The notes: generated by a model from the letters alone, not told the origin. Counted from the stretch's first letter, positions 7,996 through 16,504 are shown. The stretch is 64,000 nucleotides of DNA from Arsenicibacter sp965247375 (GCA_965247375.1 CBDFHU010000161.1:62001-126000), one strand, 5' to 3'. A program made the numbers and translations.

Positions 7996-9156
7996 ATGAA
8001 TTGTTCCCGTTTTTTCGCGGGCGCCGGCCTCGTCCTGCTGACCCTGTGGGCACCGGCAGCACCGGCGCAACGCAGCAGCTATAAATTACCGGATGGTCTG
8101 GTCCGGTACGCCAGTCAGCGCGGGGTCAGGCCCGAAGCTACCGGCACCGACAGCCTGCGGCTGACCAGGTTGCTGTTTACGCTGGCCTACGGCACCAAAG
8201 ACCGTACTTACTTCGACTACGCCGACCGCCTGCGCGTTCCGGAACAGCCTGATACCGCCAGCATCCGGGCAGCGACAGCAGCGATTGCCCGTGGCAGCAA
8301 CTGGGAGCCGGTCGTCAGCAAACTGGAGCCCCGCTTTCCCGAATACCAGCAGCTGGTGAAAGCCAATATGCAGGCCGGGCTATCGGCCCAAAACCGCAAA
8401 TGGCTGGCTATCAGCCTCAATGGTTACCGAATCCTAAACCGCTATATGCCTTTCGACCGGATGCTGCTCATTAACATTCCGCAGGCGGTGCTGACGGTGA
8501 TTGACAACGGATCGGCTGCGAAGCTGCGGATGAACGTAAAAGTCGGTACGTCCCGCACACCGACCCCGCGTTTCTATACGCTCGTGCGGCAGGTGAACCT
8601 GTATCCGTACTGGACAGCGCCGAAACCGGAAATAGAGGGCTACCTGCCCAAAATTCATACAAATACCTTACCACCGGCGTTCTATGTGGTCCGGAAAAAA
8701 GACAGCCTCCGCATGGACGGCAACGACCGGAAACTGCGCCGGATTTCGGCCCGTAAGTTCAATAAAAAGTACTGGCTGAAGAAGGGGCCCGGCACCGATA
8801 ATCCGCTGGGCGTGGTGCGGATTAATTTCCAGGAGTCATTCGAAGATATTTACCTCCACGACACCAACGAGCGCACGGCCTTTTGCCAAACGCCGTCGGC
8901 GCTAAGTCACGGGTGTATCCGGTTACAAAAGCCGCTGTCGCTGGCCAACCTGCTGCTGGAATCGCGCAAAGACTGGACACCGGTCCGCTATCAGGACCAG
9001 GTATGTTATCAGGAGCCGTCGGGCAATCCGGTGGTGGAGAACCGGCCAGTGCTGGTGCAGGGGACCATTCCGGTCTTTATCGTGTATTTTCCTGCGTTCT
9101 ATGATCCGCAGGCCGGCAAAGTGGCCTATCGGGATGTGTATAAAAAGTTTCCGTAA
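7996..9156 (+). CDS. L,D-transpeptidase, YkuD/ErfK family
   Basis: 386 residues from the ATG at 7996, which places a signal peptide (SRFFAGAGLVLLTLWAPAAPAQ) at the N-terminus. An upstream in-frame ATG at 7921 would bury it. L,D-transpeptidases make 3-3 peptidoglycan crosslinks or anchor proteins to the wall through a catalytic cysteine. Visible: a peptidoglycan-binding-like helical N-terminal half, YkuD fold elements (LLINIPQAVLTVID, KVGTSRTPTP), and the active-site motif SHGCIR with Cys307 and the upstream HDTNERTAF. The arrangement resembles the larger YcbB-like enzymes. A palindrome repeated elsewhere in the window follows the stop. Confidence 0.9.
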   Translation: MNCSRFFAGAGLVLLTLWAPAAPAQRSSYKLPDGLVRYASQRGVRPEATGTDSLRLTRLLFTLAYGTKDRTYFDYADRLRVPEQPDTASIRAATAAIARGSNWEPVVSKLEPRFPEYQQLVKANMQAGLSAQNRKWLAISLNGYRILNRYMPFDRMLLINIPQAVLTVIDNGSAAKLRMNVKVGTSRTPTPRFYTLVRQVNLYPYWTAPKPEIEGYLPKIHTNTLPPAFYVVRKKDSLRMDGNDRKLRRISARKFNKKYWLKKGPGTDNPLGVVRINFQESFEDIYLHDTNERTAFCQTPSALSHGCIRLQKPLSLANLLLESRKDWTPVRYQDQVCYQEPSGNPVVENRPVLVQGTIPVFIVYFPAFYDPQAGKVAYRDVYKKFP

Positions 9157-9170
9157 TAGGGCTAAAACTA

Positions 9171-9203
9171 AACTCCCCGAGGGTTTTGAACCCTCGGGGA
9201 GTT
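9171..9203. repeat. Palindrome copy 1 (CTCCCCGAGGG family), probable terminator
   Basis: Perfect 15-bp arms AACTCCCCGAGGGTT / AACCCTCGGGGAGTT around a 3-nt loop, 15 bp after the transpeptidase stop. The same sequence recurs at 12017-12047, so this is a dispersed palindromic element and not just a local terminator. Confidence 0.8.
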
Positions 9204-9253
9204 CTGGCAAACCAGACGGCCCTGCCCCGGGGAGTTAAGTTAATTCAGCGTGC

Positions 9254-9574
9254 TCAACTAACGGCCTCGTTCAGTAAATCAAGTTCCGATGCCAGTACTA
9301 CTTCGCGGCTTTCCAGCAGCGGAATAATCTGACCGATAACCACCGCCCGGAAATGCTCCGAATTACGGTGGGCCTCAACAGCGGCCTCGTCCGCATAGCC
9401 TTCATATAAGAGGATTGTGTCCGGGTCAGTGTTACTTTGATGCACTTTATAGACTAAATTCCCTTCCTCAAGCCTGCTTTTCTGTACTGCTTCTGTCAAC
9501 AAGCTCAATACGGCATTCAGCTGGCCTTGTTTGACCTGCCATTTGGCAAATGTGAAAACGGGTTTCCGGTTCAT
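9254..9574 (-). CDS. Antibiotic biosynthesis monooxygenase (ABM) domain protein
   Basis: 106 residues, a single dimeric alpha/beta ABM domain like YgiN/LsrG. Visible: N-terminal FTFAKWQVKQGQLNAVLSLL, the middle NLVYKVHQSNTDPDTILLYE and YADEAAVEAHRNSEHFRAV, the family pattern of a YxxH..D..Tx.LYExW-like block and an (A)H...H helix. Members oxidise quinols or act on small reactive molecules. It lies 73 bp downstream of the DJ-1-like gene on the same strand, so cotranscription is possible; no separate operator is seen. The substrate is not predictable. Confidence 0.85.
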   Translation of the reverse strand: MNRKPVFTFAKWQVKQGQLNAVLSLLTEAVQKSRLEEGNLVYKVHQSNTDPDTILLYEGYADEAAVEAHRNSEHFRAVVIGQIIPLLESREVVLASELDLLNEAVS

Positions 9575-9647
9575 TTGAGTATGTATCTAAGGTTCGTCTC
9601 GGCACCTTACCCGCCGAATACGCAACAGGTAAAGCAGGTTAGTTATA

Positions 9648-10325
9648 TTACGCTTCAACAGTGAGCAGGGCCACTATTTTTTCGCCGACGCCTTTAGCGG
9701 AGGCAGGGTTCTGGCCGGTAACCAGATTGCCGTCGGCAATGCTGTTGGCTGACCAGGGTTCAGCCGCGTGGAAGATCGCGCCCTGCTCAGTCAACGCAGT
9801 CTGGAGGTCAAACGGTACGTCCGGTCTGGCATAATTATCTTCTTCAGCCGTTGTGAACGAAGCGATGTGTTTACCGGTGACCAGATACGAGCCATCGCTC
9901 AGTTTCACATTCAGTAACGATACCGGACCGTGACAGACAGCGCCCACTACCGCACCGCGTTCGTAGGTTTCGGCAATGACTTTTTTGAGCAACTGATTTT
10001 CAGGCATATCGACCATCGGCGCTAATCCGCCCGGTACAAAAACCGCATCATACTCCGCCACATTTACGTCCGAAAGTTTAGCAGCTTTCTGCATTTTTGC
10101 CCAGCCTTCTCCCGTCAGAAAAGCTAAGTTATCCGGGTCATCCGCTAAATTCAGCGCATCTAAATAAGGTGTATCACCGCTCAGGCTGGCAAAGTCGATA
10201 TGAAGGCCGGCGTTGTTAAATTCAGCGTATGGGTGTGCTACTTCGGGCAGGAATGTTCCGGTTCTTCTGTTGAGCGGACCAATTACATTTGCATTTGAAA
10301 CGATAATCAGAACTTTAGTTTCCAT
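9648..10325 (-). CDS. DJ-1/PfpI family protein (type 1 glutamine amidotransferase-like, Hsp31-like)
   Basis: 225 residues. Visible: the nucleophile elbow GAVCHGP with Cys131-His132, Glu29 in FLPEVAHPY, which pairs with the cysteine in Hsp31-type members, and VFVPGGLAPM before the active site. Family members act as glyoxalase III or protein deglycases, or as holding chaperones, against reactive carbonyl stress. A TGTGA-N6-TCACA operator and a TAATTTTG -7 element lie upstream (10371-10441), in the same layout as in front of the SDR gene. Co-regulation by the neighbouring Crp/Fnr protein is inferred. Confidence 0.9.
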   Translation of the reverse strand: METKVLIIVSNANVIGPLNRRTGTFLPEVAHPYAEFNNAGLHIDFASLSGDTPYLDALNLADDPDNLAFLTGEGWAKMQKAAKLSDVNVAEYDAVFVPGGLAPMVDMPENQLLKKVIAETYERGAVVGAVCHGPVSLLNVKLSDGSYLVTGKHIASFTTAEEDNYARPDVPFDLQTALTEQGAIFHAAEPWSANSIADGNLVTGQNPASAKGVGEKIVALLTVEA

Positions 10326-10370
10326 TGTTGTAACTGTTTAAAGATTGATTTTTTGTGTTGTTTGATGTGT

Positions 10371-10441
10371 CAAAATTAGGGTCAGGTGACCGGTTCGGCG
10401 AGGAGCGGAATCACTTTTCCTGTGTGATCCGGATCACACAG
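10371..10441 (-). promoter_or_regulatory. CRP-type operator and promoter of the DJ-1-like gene
   Basis: A perfect palindrome CTGTGTGATCCGGATCACAG-type site (10420-10441) contains TGTGA-N6-TCACA. On the minus strand a GTGATT half-site follows (complement AATCAC at 10409-10414), then CCTCGCC (complement at 10397-10403), then -7 TAATTTTG (10371-10378). The operator centre (10430.5) is 59.5 bp from the -7 edge, exactly as in the SDR promoter. This distance fits class I-like activation. Confidence 0.75.
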
Positions 10442-10442
10442 T

Positions 10443-11237
10443 TTAGTGGATACCTTTTAGAATTCCGCCGTCTGCTTTAATGGCCGCACCGTTTGTGGCA
10501 GCCGCTAACGGACTGGCGATAAAGGCAACCGTAGCCGCTACTTCATCGGGAGAGATAAACCGCTGCAACAAACTCAGGGGCCGGGTTTCGGAAAAATAAC
10601 GGTGCTCTACTTCCTGCGTAGAAATTTGCTGTTGCTCAGCCAGTTCGCCAATAAATCGTTCGACGCCCTCTGAGAATGTAGGTCCGGGCAATACTGAATT
10701 AACCGTAACACCCGTACTTTTTGTCAATTGCGCCAGACCGCTTGCCACAGAAAGCTGCGCGGTTTTTGACATCCCGTAATGAATCATTTCGGTAGGAATC
10801 TGGATCGCGGACTCACTGGAAATAAACACGACACGGCCCCAGTTAGTACGCAGCATTCCGGGCATATAATGACGGGCCAGCCTGACACCGGTCAGGACGT
10901 TTGTCGTAAACATTTTCACCCAGTCTTCATCTGTCGATTCAAAGAAAGGTACCGGCTCAAAAATGCCCAGATTATTGACCAGAATATCAACTTCCGGCAG
11001 TTTATTGATCAGGAATTGAAAGTCATTTTCCGAGGTCAGATCGGCTGCAATTCCCTCAATTGTAGCCGCCGGAATTTCTTCCCGTATTTTCGTAATGGCA
11101 GCATCAACTTTGTCGGCTGTCCGGCCATTCAGGAAAACAATTGCGCCTTCTTTTGCGAAGGTTTCAGCGATGGCGTATCCAATACCGCTTGTTGAGCCGG
11201 AAACGAATACACGTTTGTTTTTGAGTAGTAAATCCAT
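10443..11237 (-). CDS. SDR-family NAD(P)-dependent oxidoreductase
   Basis: 264 residues, a classical short-chain dehydrogenase. Visible: dinucleotide motif G14-SGSTSGIG-type glycines at 14/18/20, NNLG at 88-91, catalytic Ser140/141 in FISSES, and Tyr154-x3-Lys158 (HYGMSK). The C-terminal RFISPDEVAATVAFIASPLAA is typical. The substrate is unknown; the setting with DJ-1 and ABM proteins suggests removal of reactive carbonyls or quinones (inference). It lies between the crp/fnr-like gene and the DJ-1-like gene, with its own CRP-type operator upstream at 11311-11336. Confidence 0.92.
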   Translation of the reverse strand: MDLLLKNKRVFVSGSTSGIGYAIAETFAKEGAIVFLNGRTADKVDAAITKIREEIPAATIEGIAADLTSENDFQFLINKLPEVDILVNNLGIFEPVPFFESTDEDWVKMFTTNVLTGVRLARHYMPGMLRTNWGRVVFISSESAIQIPTEMIHYGMSKTAQLSVASGLAQLTKSTGVTVNSVLPGPTFSEGVERFIGELAEQQQISTQEVEHRYFSETRPLSLLQRFISPDEVAATVAFIASPLAAATNGAAIKADGGILKGIH

Positions 11238-11263
11238 GTTTTTCGTTGTCTTAATTTCTGTTA

Positions 11264-11336
11264 CAAAATTAGGGCAACGTTCCCGGGCGGGCGAGGAAGC
11301 AAATCACAAAAAAGGTGTGACTCAAATCACACCTTT
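11264..11336 (-). promoter_or_regulatory. CRP-type operator and promoter of the SDR gene
   Basis: The 26-bp palindrome with perfect 10-bp arms AAAGGTGTGA / TCACACCTTT (11311-11336) contains TGTGA-N6-TCACA. Downstream on the minus strand come a GTGATT half-site (complement 11302-11307), CCTCGCC (complement 11290-11296) and -7 TAATTTTG (11264-11271), 27 bp before the SDR start. The palindrome could also be the crp-gene terminator; the matching architecture at 10371-10441 favours an operator. Confidence 0.75.
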
Positions 11337-11353
11337 CACTTGTTCAGCCGCAG

Positions 11354-11923
11354 CTATTTTGTGTTGGCATATAGCCTGCTGAGGGTTTCGCGGCTGACCC
11401 CCAAAAACTCAGCGATGTATTTTTTCGGTATCCGTTGCAGCAAGGCCGGATACCATTTTGAAAACTCTTCGTACCGCTGCTGCGGGGTGCTCGACAGCAG
11501 TAGCGCTATCCGTTGCTGTAAGGCAACATAACCGTTAGTGAGCTTAATCCGGAAAAAATGCTCCATTTTATGCAGCTCAGCAGCCAGTTTTTCCCGCCCC
11601 TGCAACGAAAGGCACAGCACCTCCCCATCCTCCATGCATTCGACGTACATGGTGGCGGGTTGTTGCCTGAAAAAGCCGGTGTAGTCAGAGACCCACCAGT
11701 TTTCCTGCGCAAACTGAAGGATGTGCTCCTTGCCTTCCCCATCTACATAAAAGACTTTGTAAATACCTTTCAACACGAGGTATTCGTACTTCACATCATC
11801 GCCTTCATTGATCAGGTACTGGTTTTTCCGCACCCGCCTCAACGTAAAAAACGAGTTGACATAGTCAAACTCGTCGTCGCTTAAAGGCGTAATCTGCTCG
11901 ATATGAGCGCGTAACTTTTCCAT
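11354..11923 (-). CDS. Crp/Fnr-family transcriptional regulator
   Basis: 189 residues from the ATG at 11923 (MEKLRAHIEQITPLSDDEF). An in-frame ATG at 11941 overlaps a long palindrome, so the shorter start is preferred. Visible: an N-terminal cyclic-nucleotide-type beta roll (RKNQYLINEGDDVKYEYLV, GKEHILQFAQENWW), a dimerisation helix, and a C-terminal HTH with YIAEFLGVSRETLSRLYA. The recognition helix keeps the SRETxxR residues (R178, E179, R183) that in E. coli CRP contact TGTGA. There are no Cys ligands for an FNR cluster at the N-terminus, and the ligand is unknown. Two TGTGA-N6-TCACA sites in the next two genes' promoters are its likely targets. Confidence 0.9.
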   Translation of the reverse strand: MEKLRAHIEQITPLSDDEFDYVNSFFTLRRVRKNQYLINEGDDVKYEYLVLKGIYKVFYVDGEGKEHILQFAQENWWVSDYTGFFRQQPATMYVECMEDGEVLCLSLQGREKLAAELHKMEHFFRIKLTNGYVALQQRIALLLSSTPQQRYEEFSKWYPALLQRIPKKYIAEFLGVSRETLSRLYANTK

Positions 11924-11940
11924 GTAGAGTCCTATTGACA

Positions 11941-11997
11941 TGTAGATTTATTACCTTCCAGGAAGTTTAGAACTTCCTGGAAGGTAATAAATCTACA
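11941..11997. repeat. 27-bp perfect inverted repeat (CTTCCAGGAAG family)
   Basis: The arms 11941-11967 and 11971-11997 are perfect complements (core ACCTTCCAGGAAGTT / AACTTCCTGGAAGGT) around a TAG loop. It touches the upstream ATG of the crp/fnr-like gene, directly in its promoter or leader region. It is not a simple terminator: there is no T-run. Confidence 0.85.
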
Positions 11998-12016
11998 CCG
12001 GGTAAGCACTAACAAC

Positions 12017-12047
12017 AACTCCCCGAGGGTTTTGAACCCTCGGGGAG
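12017..12047. repeat. Palindrome copy 2 (CTCCCCGAGGG family), probable terminator
   Basis: Identical to 9171-9203 over 31 bp, with the same TTG loop. It lies about 30 bp past the stop of the amidohydrolase gene on the minus strand, a terminator position. Confidence 0.8.
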
Positions 12048-12075
12048 GTATACTATGCTAAACCAGGCAAATGCC

Positions 12076-13392
12076 TTATTTTTTCTCAGCCAGTGGCTTC
12101 TGGCCTTCGTACTTGTCTTTGTAGATTTTGTACAGACGCTTGTGCTTGTCGTCAAGGTCAACCGTCCGGCCTTGAATATACACCTGTTCCACCACGTTCG
12201 TACGCATGTCGAGGGCGTCGCCTTTTGATACGAACAGGGTGGCGTGTTTGCCTTTTTCCAGCGTCCCCACCACGTTGTCAACCCCCATGATCTTCGCCGC
12301 ATTGGCGGTGATCATTTTCAGGGCCTCTTCGCGGTCGGTTACGCCGAAACCGGCTGCCGTACCCGCCAGAAACGGTAGGTTTCGGGTCCGCCACCATTCT
12401 TCGTTATAGCTCAGGGCCACCGTTACACCGGCTTTCTGGAGCATACCCGGCATTTTGTATGGCAGATCCACATCTTCGTCCTGCCGGTTCGGCAAGCGGT
12501 GCAGCGGACTCAGAATCACCGGAATGTTATTGTCCTTCAGAAAGGACGCCACGCGGTAAGCCTCATCGGCACCTACCACCACAATTTTCTGCACGCCCGC
12601 TTCTTTCGCAAACTTCACCGCTTCGATGATGTCTTTTGCATAATCGCAGCGGATGTAGAGATTGCTGGTACCGGCAAACAGGCCGCGCATCGCCTCAAAT
12701 TTCAGGTTCATCGGCGTTACCGTTTTCTGGGCCGAATAGGCTTTGGCTTCCGAGAAAGTCGCCAGCAGGCTATTGATGGCGGCTTCGCGGCGGCTGTTCT
12801 TCCGCAGACCGACCGAGAAATCCTCGAAGTTGAATTCGCGGCTGTAATAACCCGGCCAGTTGAGCCAGATGCCGTCGTCTTTTTTCAGCACGGCATCTTC
12901 CCAGTTCCAGCCATCGGTCTGCATGATCGACGAGCTACCGGAAATCGTACCGCCCAGCGGCATGGCCTGCGTCAGCAACACCCCGTTGTTCCGGATCGTC
13001 GGAATGACCTCCGAATCGGTGTTGTAGGCAATCAGGGCGCGGATGTTCGGGTTAATAACGCCCACCTCGTTGAAGTCGAGCGTGGCCCGTACGGATGCAT
13101 ATTCCTGCAAACCAACCGTTGCCGCCGGCGAAATCAGGCCCGGATAGACGTGTTTACCCGACACATTGATGACCGATGCGCCGGTTGTCGGCGTATTGGC
13201 ATCGCCGATGGCGGTGATGATGCCTTTGTCAAATACAATCACGCCGTTGTTGATCACCTGCCCGGTGCCCACGTGAATGGTCGCCCCTGTGAGGGCAATG
13301 GCCCCTGCCTGCGGTTTTGCCGCCGGTGGGTTCTGCGCATACGCCCGACCCAGCGCTGCTACCGTTAATATGGTTAAAAATATCTTTTTCAT
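12076..13392 (-). CDS. Secreted amidohydrolase-like protein lacking the HxH metal motif
   Basis: 438 residues with a signal peptide (MKKIFLTILTVAALGRAYAQ). The fold is that of imidazolonepropionase-like amidohydrolases: an N-terminal composite beta domain (GAIALTGATIHVGTGQVI, VIVFDKGIITAIGD) and a C-terminal ALKMITANAAKIMGVDNVVGTLEKGKHATLFV. At the usual metal position PGLIDxHxH it reads YPGLISPAATVG, so the first two histidine ligands are missing. It may be catalytically inactive or a partner of the upstream enzyme, which ends 43 bp before its start on the same strand (operon). Exported function and substrate are unknown. Confidence 0.85.
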   Translation of the reverse strand: MKKIFLTILTVAALGRAYAQNPPAAKPQAGAIALTGATIHVGTGQVINNGVIVFDKGIITAIGDANTPTTGASVINVSGKHVYPGLISPAATVGLQEYASVRATLDFNEVGVINPNIRALIAYNTDSEVIPTIRNNGVLLTQAMPLGGTISGSSSIMQTDGWNWEDAVLKKDDGIWLNWPGYYSREFNFEDFSVGLRKNSRREAAINSLLATFSEAKAYSAQKTVTPMNLKFEAMRGLFAGTSNLYIRCDYAKDIIEAVKFAKEAGVQKIVVVGADEAYRVASFLKDNNIPVILSPLHRLPNRQDEDVDLPYKMPGMLQKAGVTVALSYNEEWWRTRNLPFLAGTAAGFGVTDREEALKMITANAAKIMGVDNVVGTLEKGKHATLFVSKGDALDMRTNVVEQVYIQGRTVDLDDKHKRLYKIYKDKYEGQKPLAEKK

Positions 13393-13435
13393 CTGTGATT
13401 AAAGTGCGAAAGAGTAATAGACTGAACAACCGCTG

Positions 13436-16400
13436 TTACTTCTGCTCAGCTTCCTGATGTTCTTCCCCTTCGGCCATTACGCCTTCAATATCTTCGCAAT
13501 GGAACATCCGCTGGCGACGGAACGTCGGGCGTTGTGTCTGCGTACCACCGGCTTTGGCCGTCAGCATTTTCTGGATCAGACGGGCACGCTCTTTCGACAG
13601 GTCTTCGCGCTTGCGGTCTTCGTCCTGTAAGTCAAAGTAAACCGTGCCTTCGATAATGGTTTTTTCCGGACGGGCATAAATCGACAGCGGGTTGTTGTTC
13701 CACAACACTAAATCAGCGTCTTTGCCGCTCTTGATACTGCCCATGCGGTTATCGAGGTGCAGCAGTTTGGCAGGGTTCAGGGTTACCATTTTCCAGGCTT
13801 CCTCTTCGCTCAGCGCACCGTACTCAACCGTTTTGGCCGCTTCCTGATTGAGACGGCGGGCCATTTCGGCATCATCTGAGTTGATGGACACCACAATACC
13901 CTGACGGTGCATCAGCGCTGCGTTGTACGGAATTGCGTCTTTTACCTCCATTTTATACGCCCACCAGTCCGCAAACGACGAACCGCCTACACCGTGTTTC
14001 GCCATTTTGTCGGCCACTTTGTAGCCTTCCAGAATGTGCGTAAACGTATTTACGCGGAAGCCCAGTGAGTCCGCTACTTTCAGGAGCATGTTGATTTCAG
14101 ACTGTACGTAGCTGTGGCAGGTGATGAACCGTTTTTTGTTCAGAATTTCGGCCAGGGCATCCAGTTCGATGTCGCGGCGTGGCGGAACGGCGGTTGCTTT
14201 TTCCTTGGCTGGCAGGCTGTTGTATTTCTTCCACGCGTTATCATACTCGCGGGCACGGTAGAAATGATCGAAGTACACCTGCTCAACCCCCATCCGTGTC
14301 TGCGGGAAACGGGTCAGCTGGTTCGGGTTCGGATAGTTCGCCTGTTTTACGTTTTCACCCAGGGCAAACTTGATGAAGCCGTCGGCACCTTTGATCAGCA
14401 TTTCTTCCGGAGAAGCACCCCACTTGAGTTTAACTAGTGCCGACTGACCACCGATTGAGTTGGCCGAGCCGTGGAGCAGCTGCGACGCCGTGACACCACC
14501 CGCCAGCTGACGATAGATGTTGGCATCTTCTGAGTTCACGACATCGCTCATGCGCACCTCCGCTGATGAGGTCTGACCGCCTTCGTTGATTGAATACAGG
14601 GCAATGTGTGAGTGTTCGTCAATAATACCCGATGTCAGGTGTTTGCCTGTACCGTCGATTACCTTGGCACCGGCCGGAGCCGTCAGGTTTTTTCCAACCT
14701 GCGCAATTTTTCCGTTCTGCACCAACACATCGGCATTCTGCATGATCCCGTCCGTTTCGTTGGTCCATACCGTCGCGTTTTTAATCAGCATCACCTCCGC
14801 CTTTGGTTTTTCCGGATTACCGAAGCCAATAAACGGATAGATCACTTTACCGATTTCCGGTTTACGGGCCGGACGCGCCGAGTCAGCTTTGGCTACACTT
14901 TCACCGGCCCGTACGGCCGACCACGTAATCCGCTGACCGTTTGGCAGATCGCCGTCGCCTTTCAGAGTCGAGCCGTCGCGGTAGCCGGTCAGACGGGTTG
15001 TGCCCGGATTGCGGCGGTCAAGCTGTACCTGCATCGAAATCAGGTCATTGGCTATCGATACTTTCGGGGTAATTTTGATGGTATCGCTGGCCACTACCTG
15101 ATATTCCAGCTTATCAGCCGTTTTACCGGTAATGTTCAGTTTCAGGTTTGACCGGTTTCCGATGGTCAGGTTATACGTACCCCGCAGGTCAGCCGTCGGC
15201 TGTGCCGTTACGATGTACTGCTTGCCCTGAATCCAGTTTTCCAGAATGGCATTGGTTGCACTAAACAGGTTGTCCGAGGTAATGATGAAATTAGCCACCT
15301 TCCCTTTTTGCAACGTACCGATCTGGCCGTCGGCCTTAATCAGTTTTGCCGGTGCCGTGGTCAGGGCTTCCAGAGCTTTCTGCTCCGACAAACCATATTC
15401 GATGGCTTTGCGGAGGTTCGCCCAGAATTCGGTTTTGTTCCGCAGACCGGCGGTTGTCAGGGCGAAATTAATGCCTGCCCCGGCTACCACACCGGCATTA
15501 GACGGTGCCATTTCCCAGTGCTTCATTTCGGCCAGCGATACGTTGTCGGCATCCCATGCGTCTTCCACGTCAAATGCCTGCGGGAAGTTTACCGGAACCA
15601 GCAGCGAGGCGTTGGTACCTTTTACTTCATCAATACGCTGATATTCATCGCCACCGCCTTTGATGATAAACTGTACGCCGAACTCATCCCCGATCTTGTC
15701 GGCCCGCAGAATACCCAGCCGGTCAGGCGCTTCGAAGAACGCCGGCAGACCGCTCAGTTTATTCAGCGCTTCGAGTGACAGGTTCATCTGCTCTTTATTG
15801 CCGCCTTTCTTATACCAGTCGGCATCGTAAAACGCCTGACGCAGCAAGGCAACCGACCCCATCGGTGAGTTCGGATAAGCCTGTGTTGACGTGCCTTTGC
15901 TGAATGAATAGTGCGATGAAACTGCCTCACGCAGCACAATGGCGTTTTCCCGCTCATCGGCCAGGGTCACCAGTACCCCGCTGCCCCGGGCAATGCCATC
16001 GTGCGGGTGCGCCAGTACCGTGCCGAAGCCCAGTTTCCGGAGCTCATCGGCCTTAGTGCCGTTGGCTTTAAATAACAGACTGGCGCTTACTTCCGGCTGT
16101 ACGGCCTGGTTCCAATAGTAAGGGCCTTTTTTAGCTGACTCATACTGAGGTGGTCCGCCCATGCCACGGCCACGACCACCGGCAGCACCCTGCGGCGGTT
16201 CCGGCATACCATAATCAGAATCCAGATCGATCAGGGCCGGATAAATCCGTTTGCCTTTCAGGTCTTTTACTACCGTACCGGCCGGGATGGTCACGTTAGT
16301 GCCCACGGCCTCAATAATACCTTGACGAACCAGTAAAGTTGCGTTGGTTAGGGTTGTTTGTGGGTCAACCACAATGGTTGCATTCGTAAATGCAAAAAGG

Positions 16401-16504
16401 TTAGGCCGCTCGTCGGCTACGCCGTTGTTGGGGAACGTAGTCTGCGCCCATCCGGGAGCCGACAGACCAGCAGCAAGCAGCAACGTAAGTACTACTTTTT
16501 TCAT
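13436..16504 (-). CDS. Secreted tandem amidohydrolase, degenerate N-terminal and canonical C-terminal module
   Basis: 1022 residues with signal peptide MKKVVLTLLLAAGLSAPGWAQ. There are two amidohydrolase modules. The N-terminal one (about 25-430) has YPALIDLDSDYG in place of the HxH motif. After a beta-rich linker (about 430-600), the C-terminal one (about 610-990) has GIIDEHSHIA (HxH), ITCHSYVQSE, FTHILEGYK and INSDDAEMARR, the expected His, His and Asp ligands. It ends in an acidic His-rich tail. Only the second module should be active. It precedes and is probably cotranscribed with the 12076-13392 gene. Such pairs are frequent in Bacteroidota (general knowledge); the substrate is not established. 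Confidence 0.88.
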   Translation of the reverse strand: MKKVVLTLLLAAGLSAPGWAQTTFPNNGVADERPNLFAFTNATIVVDPQTTLTNATLLVRQGIIEAVGTNVTIPAGTVVKDLKGKRIYPALIDLDSDYGMPEPPQGAAGGRGRGMGGPPQYESAKKGPYYWNQAVQPEVSASLLFKANGTKADELRKLGFGTVLAHPHDGIARGSGVLVTLADERENAIVLREAVSSHYSFSKGTSTQAYPNSPMGSVALLRQAFYDADWYKKGGNKEQMNLSLEALNKLSGLPAFFEAPDRLGILRADKIGDEFGVQFIIKGGGDEYQRIDEVKGTNASLLVPVNFPQAFDVEDAWDADNVSLAEMKHWEMAPSNAGVVAGAGINFALTTAGLRNKTEFWANLRKAIEYGLSEQKALEALTTAPAKLIKADGQIGTLQKGKVANFIITSDNLFSATNAILENWIQGKQYIVTAQPTADLRGTYNLTIGNRSNLKLNITGKTADKLEYQVVASDTIKITPKVSIANDLISMQVQLDRRNPGTTRLTGYRDGSTLKGDGDLPNGQRITWSAVRAGESVAKADSARPARKPEIGKVIYPFIGFGNPEKPKAEVMLIKNATVWTNETDGIMQNADVLVQNGKIAQVGKNLTAPAGAKVIDGTGKHLTSGIIDEHSHIALYSINEGGQTSSAEVRMSDVVNSEDANIYRQLAGGVTASQLLHGSANSIGGQSALVKLKWGASPEEMLIKGADGFIKFALGENVKQANYPNPNQLTRFPQTRMGVEQVYFDHFYRAREYDNAWKKYNSLPAKEKATAVPPRRDIELDALAEILNKKRFITCHSYVQSEINMLLKVADSLGFRVNTFTHILEGYKVADKMAKHGVGGSSFADWWAYKMEVKDAIPYNAALMHRQGIVVSINSDDAEMARRLNQEAAKTVEYGALSEEEAWKMVTLNPAKLLHLDNRMGSIKSGKDADLVLWNNNPLSIYARPEKTIIEGTVYFDLQDEDRKREDLSKERARLIQKMLTAKAGGTQTQRPTFRRQRMFHCEDIEGVMAEGEEHQEAEQK

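Noticed and set aside
12499..13368. 289-codon open frame opposite the first amidohydrolase
   Set aside because: Composition-driven antisense frame; the minus-strand gene has a signal peptide and a full domain.
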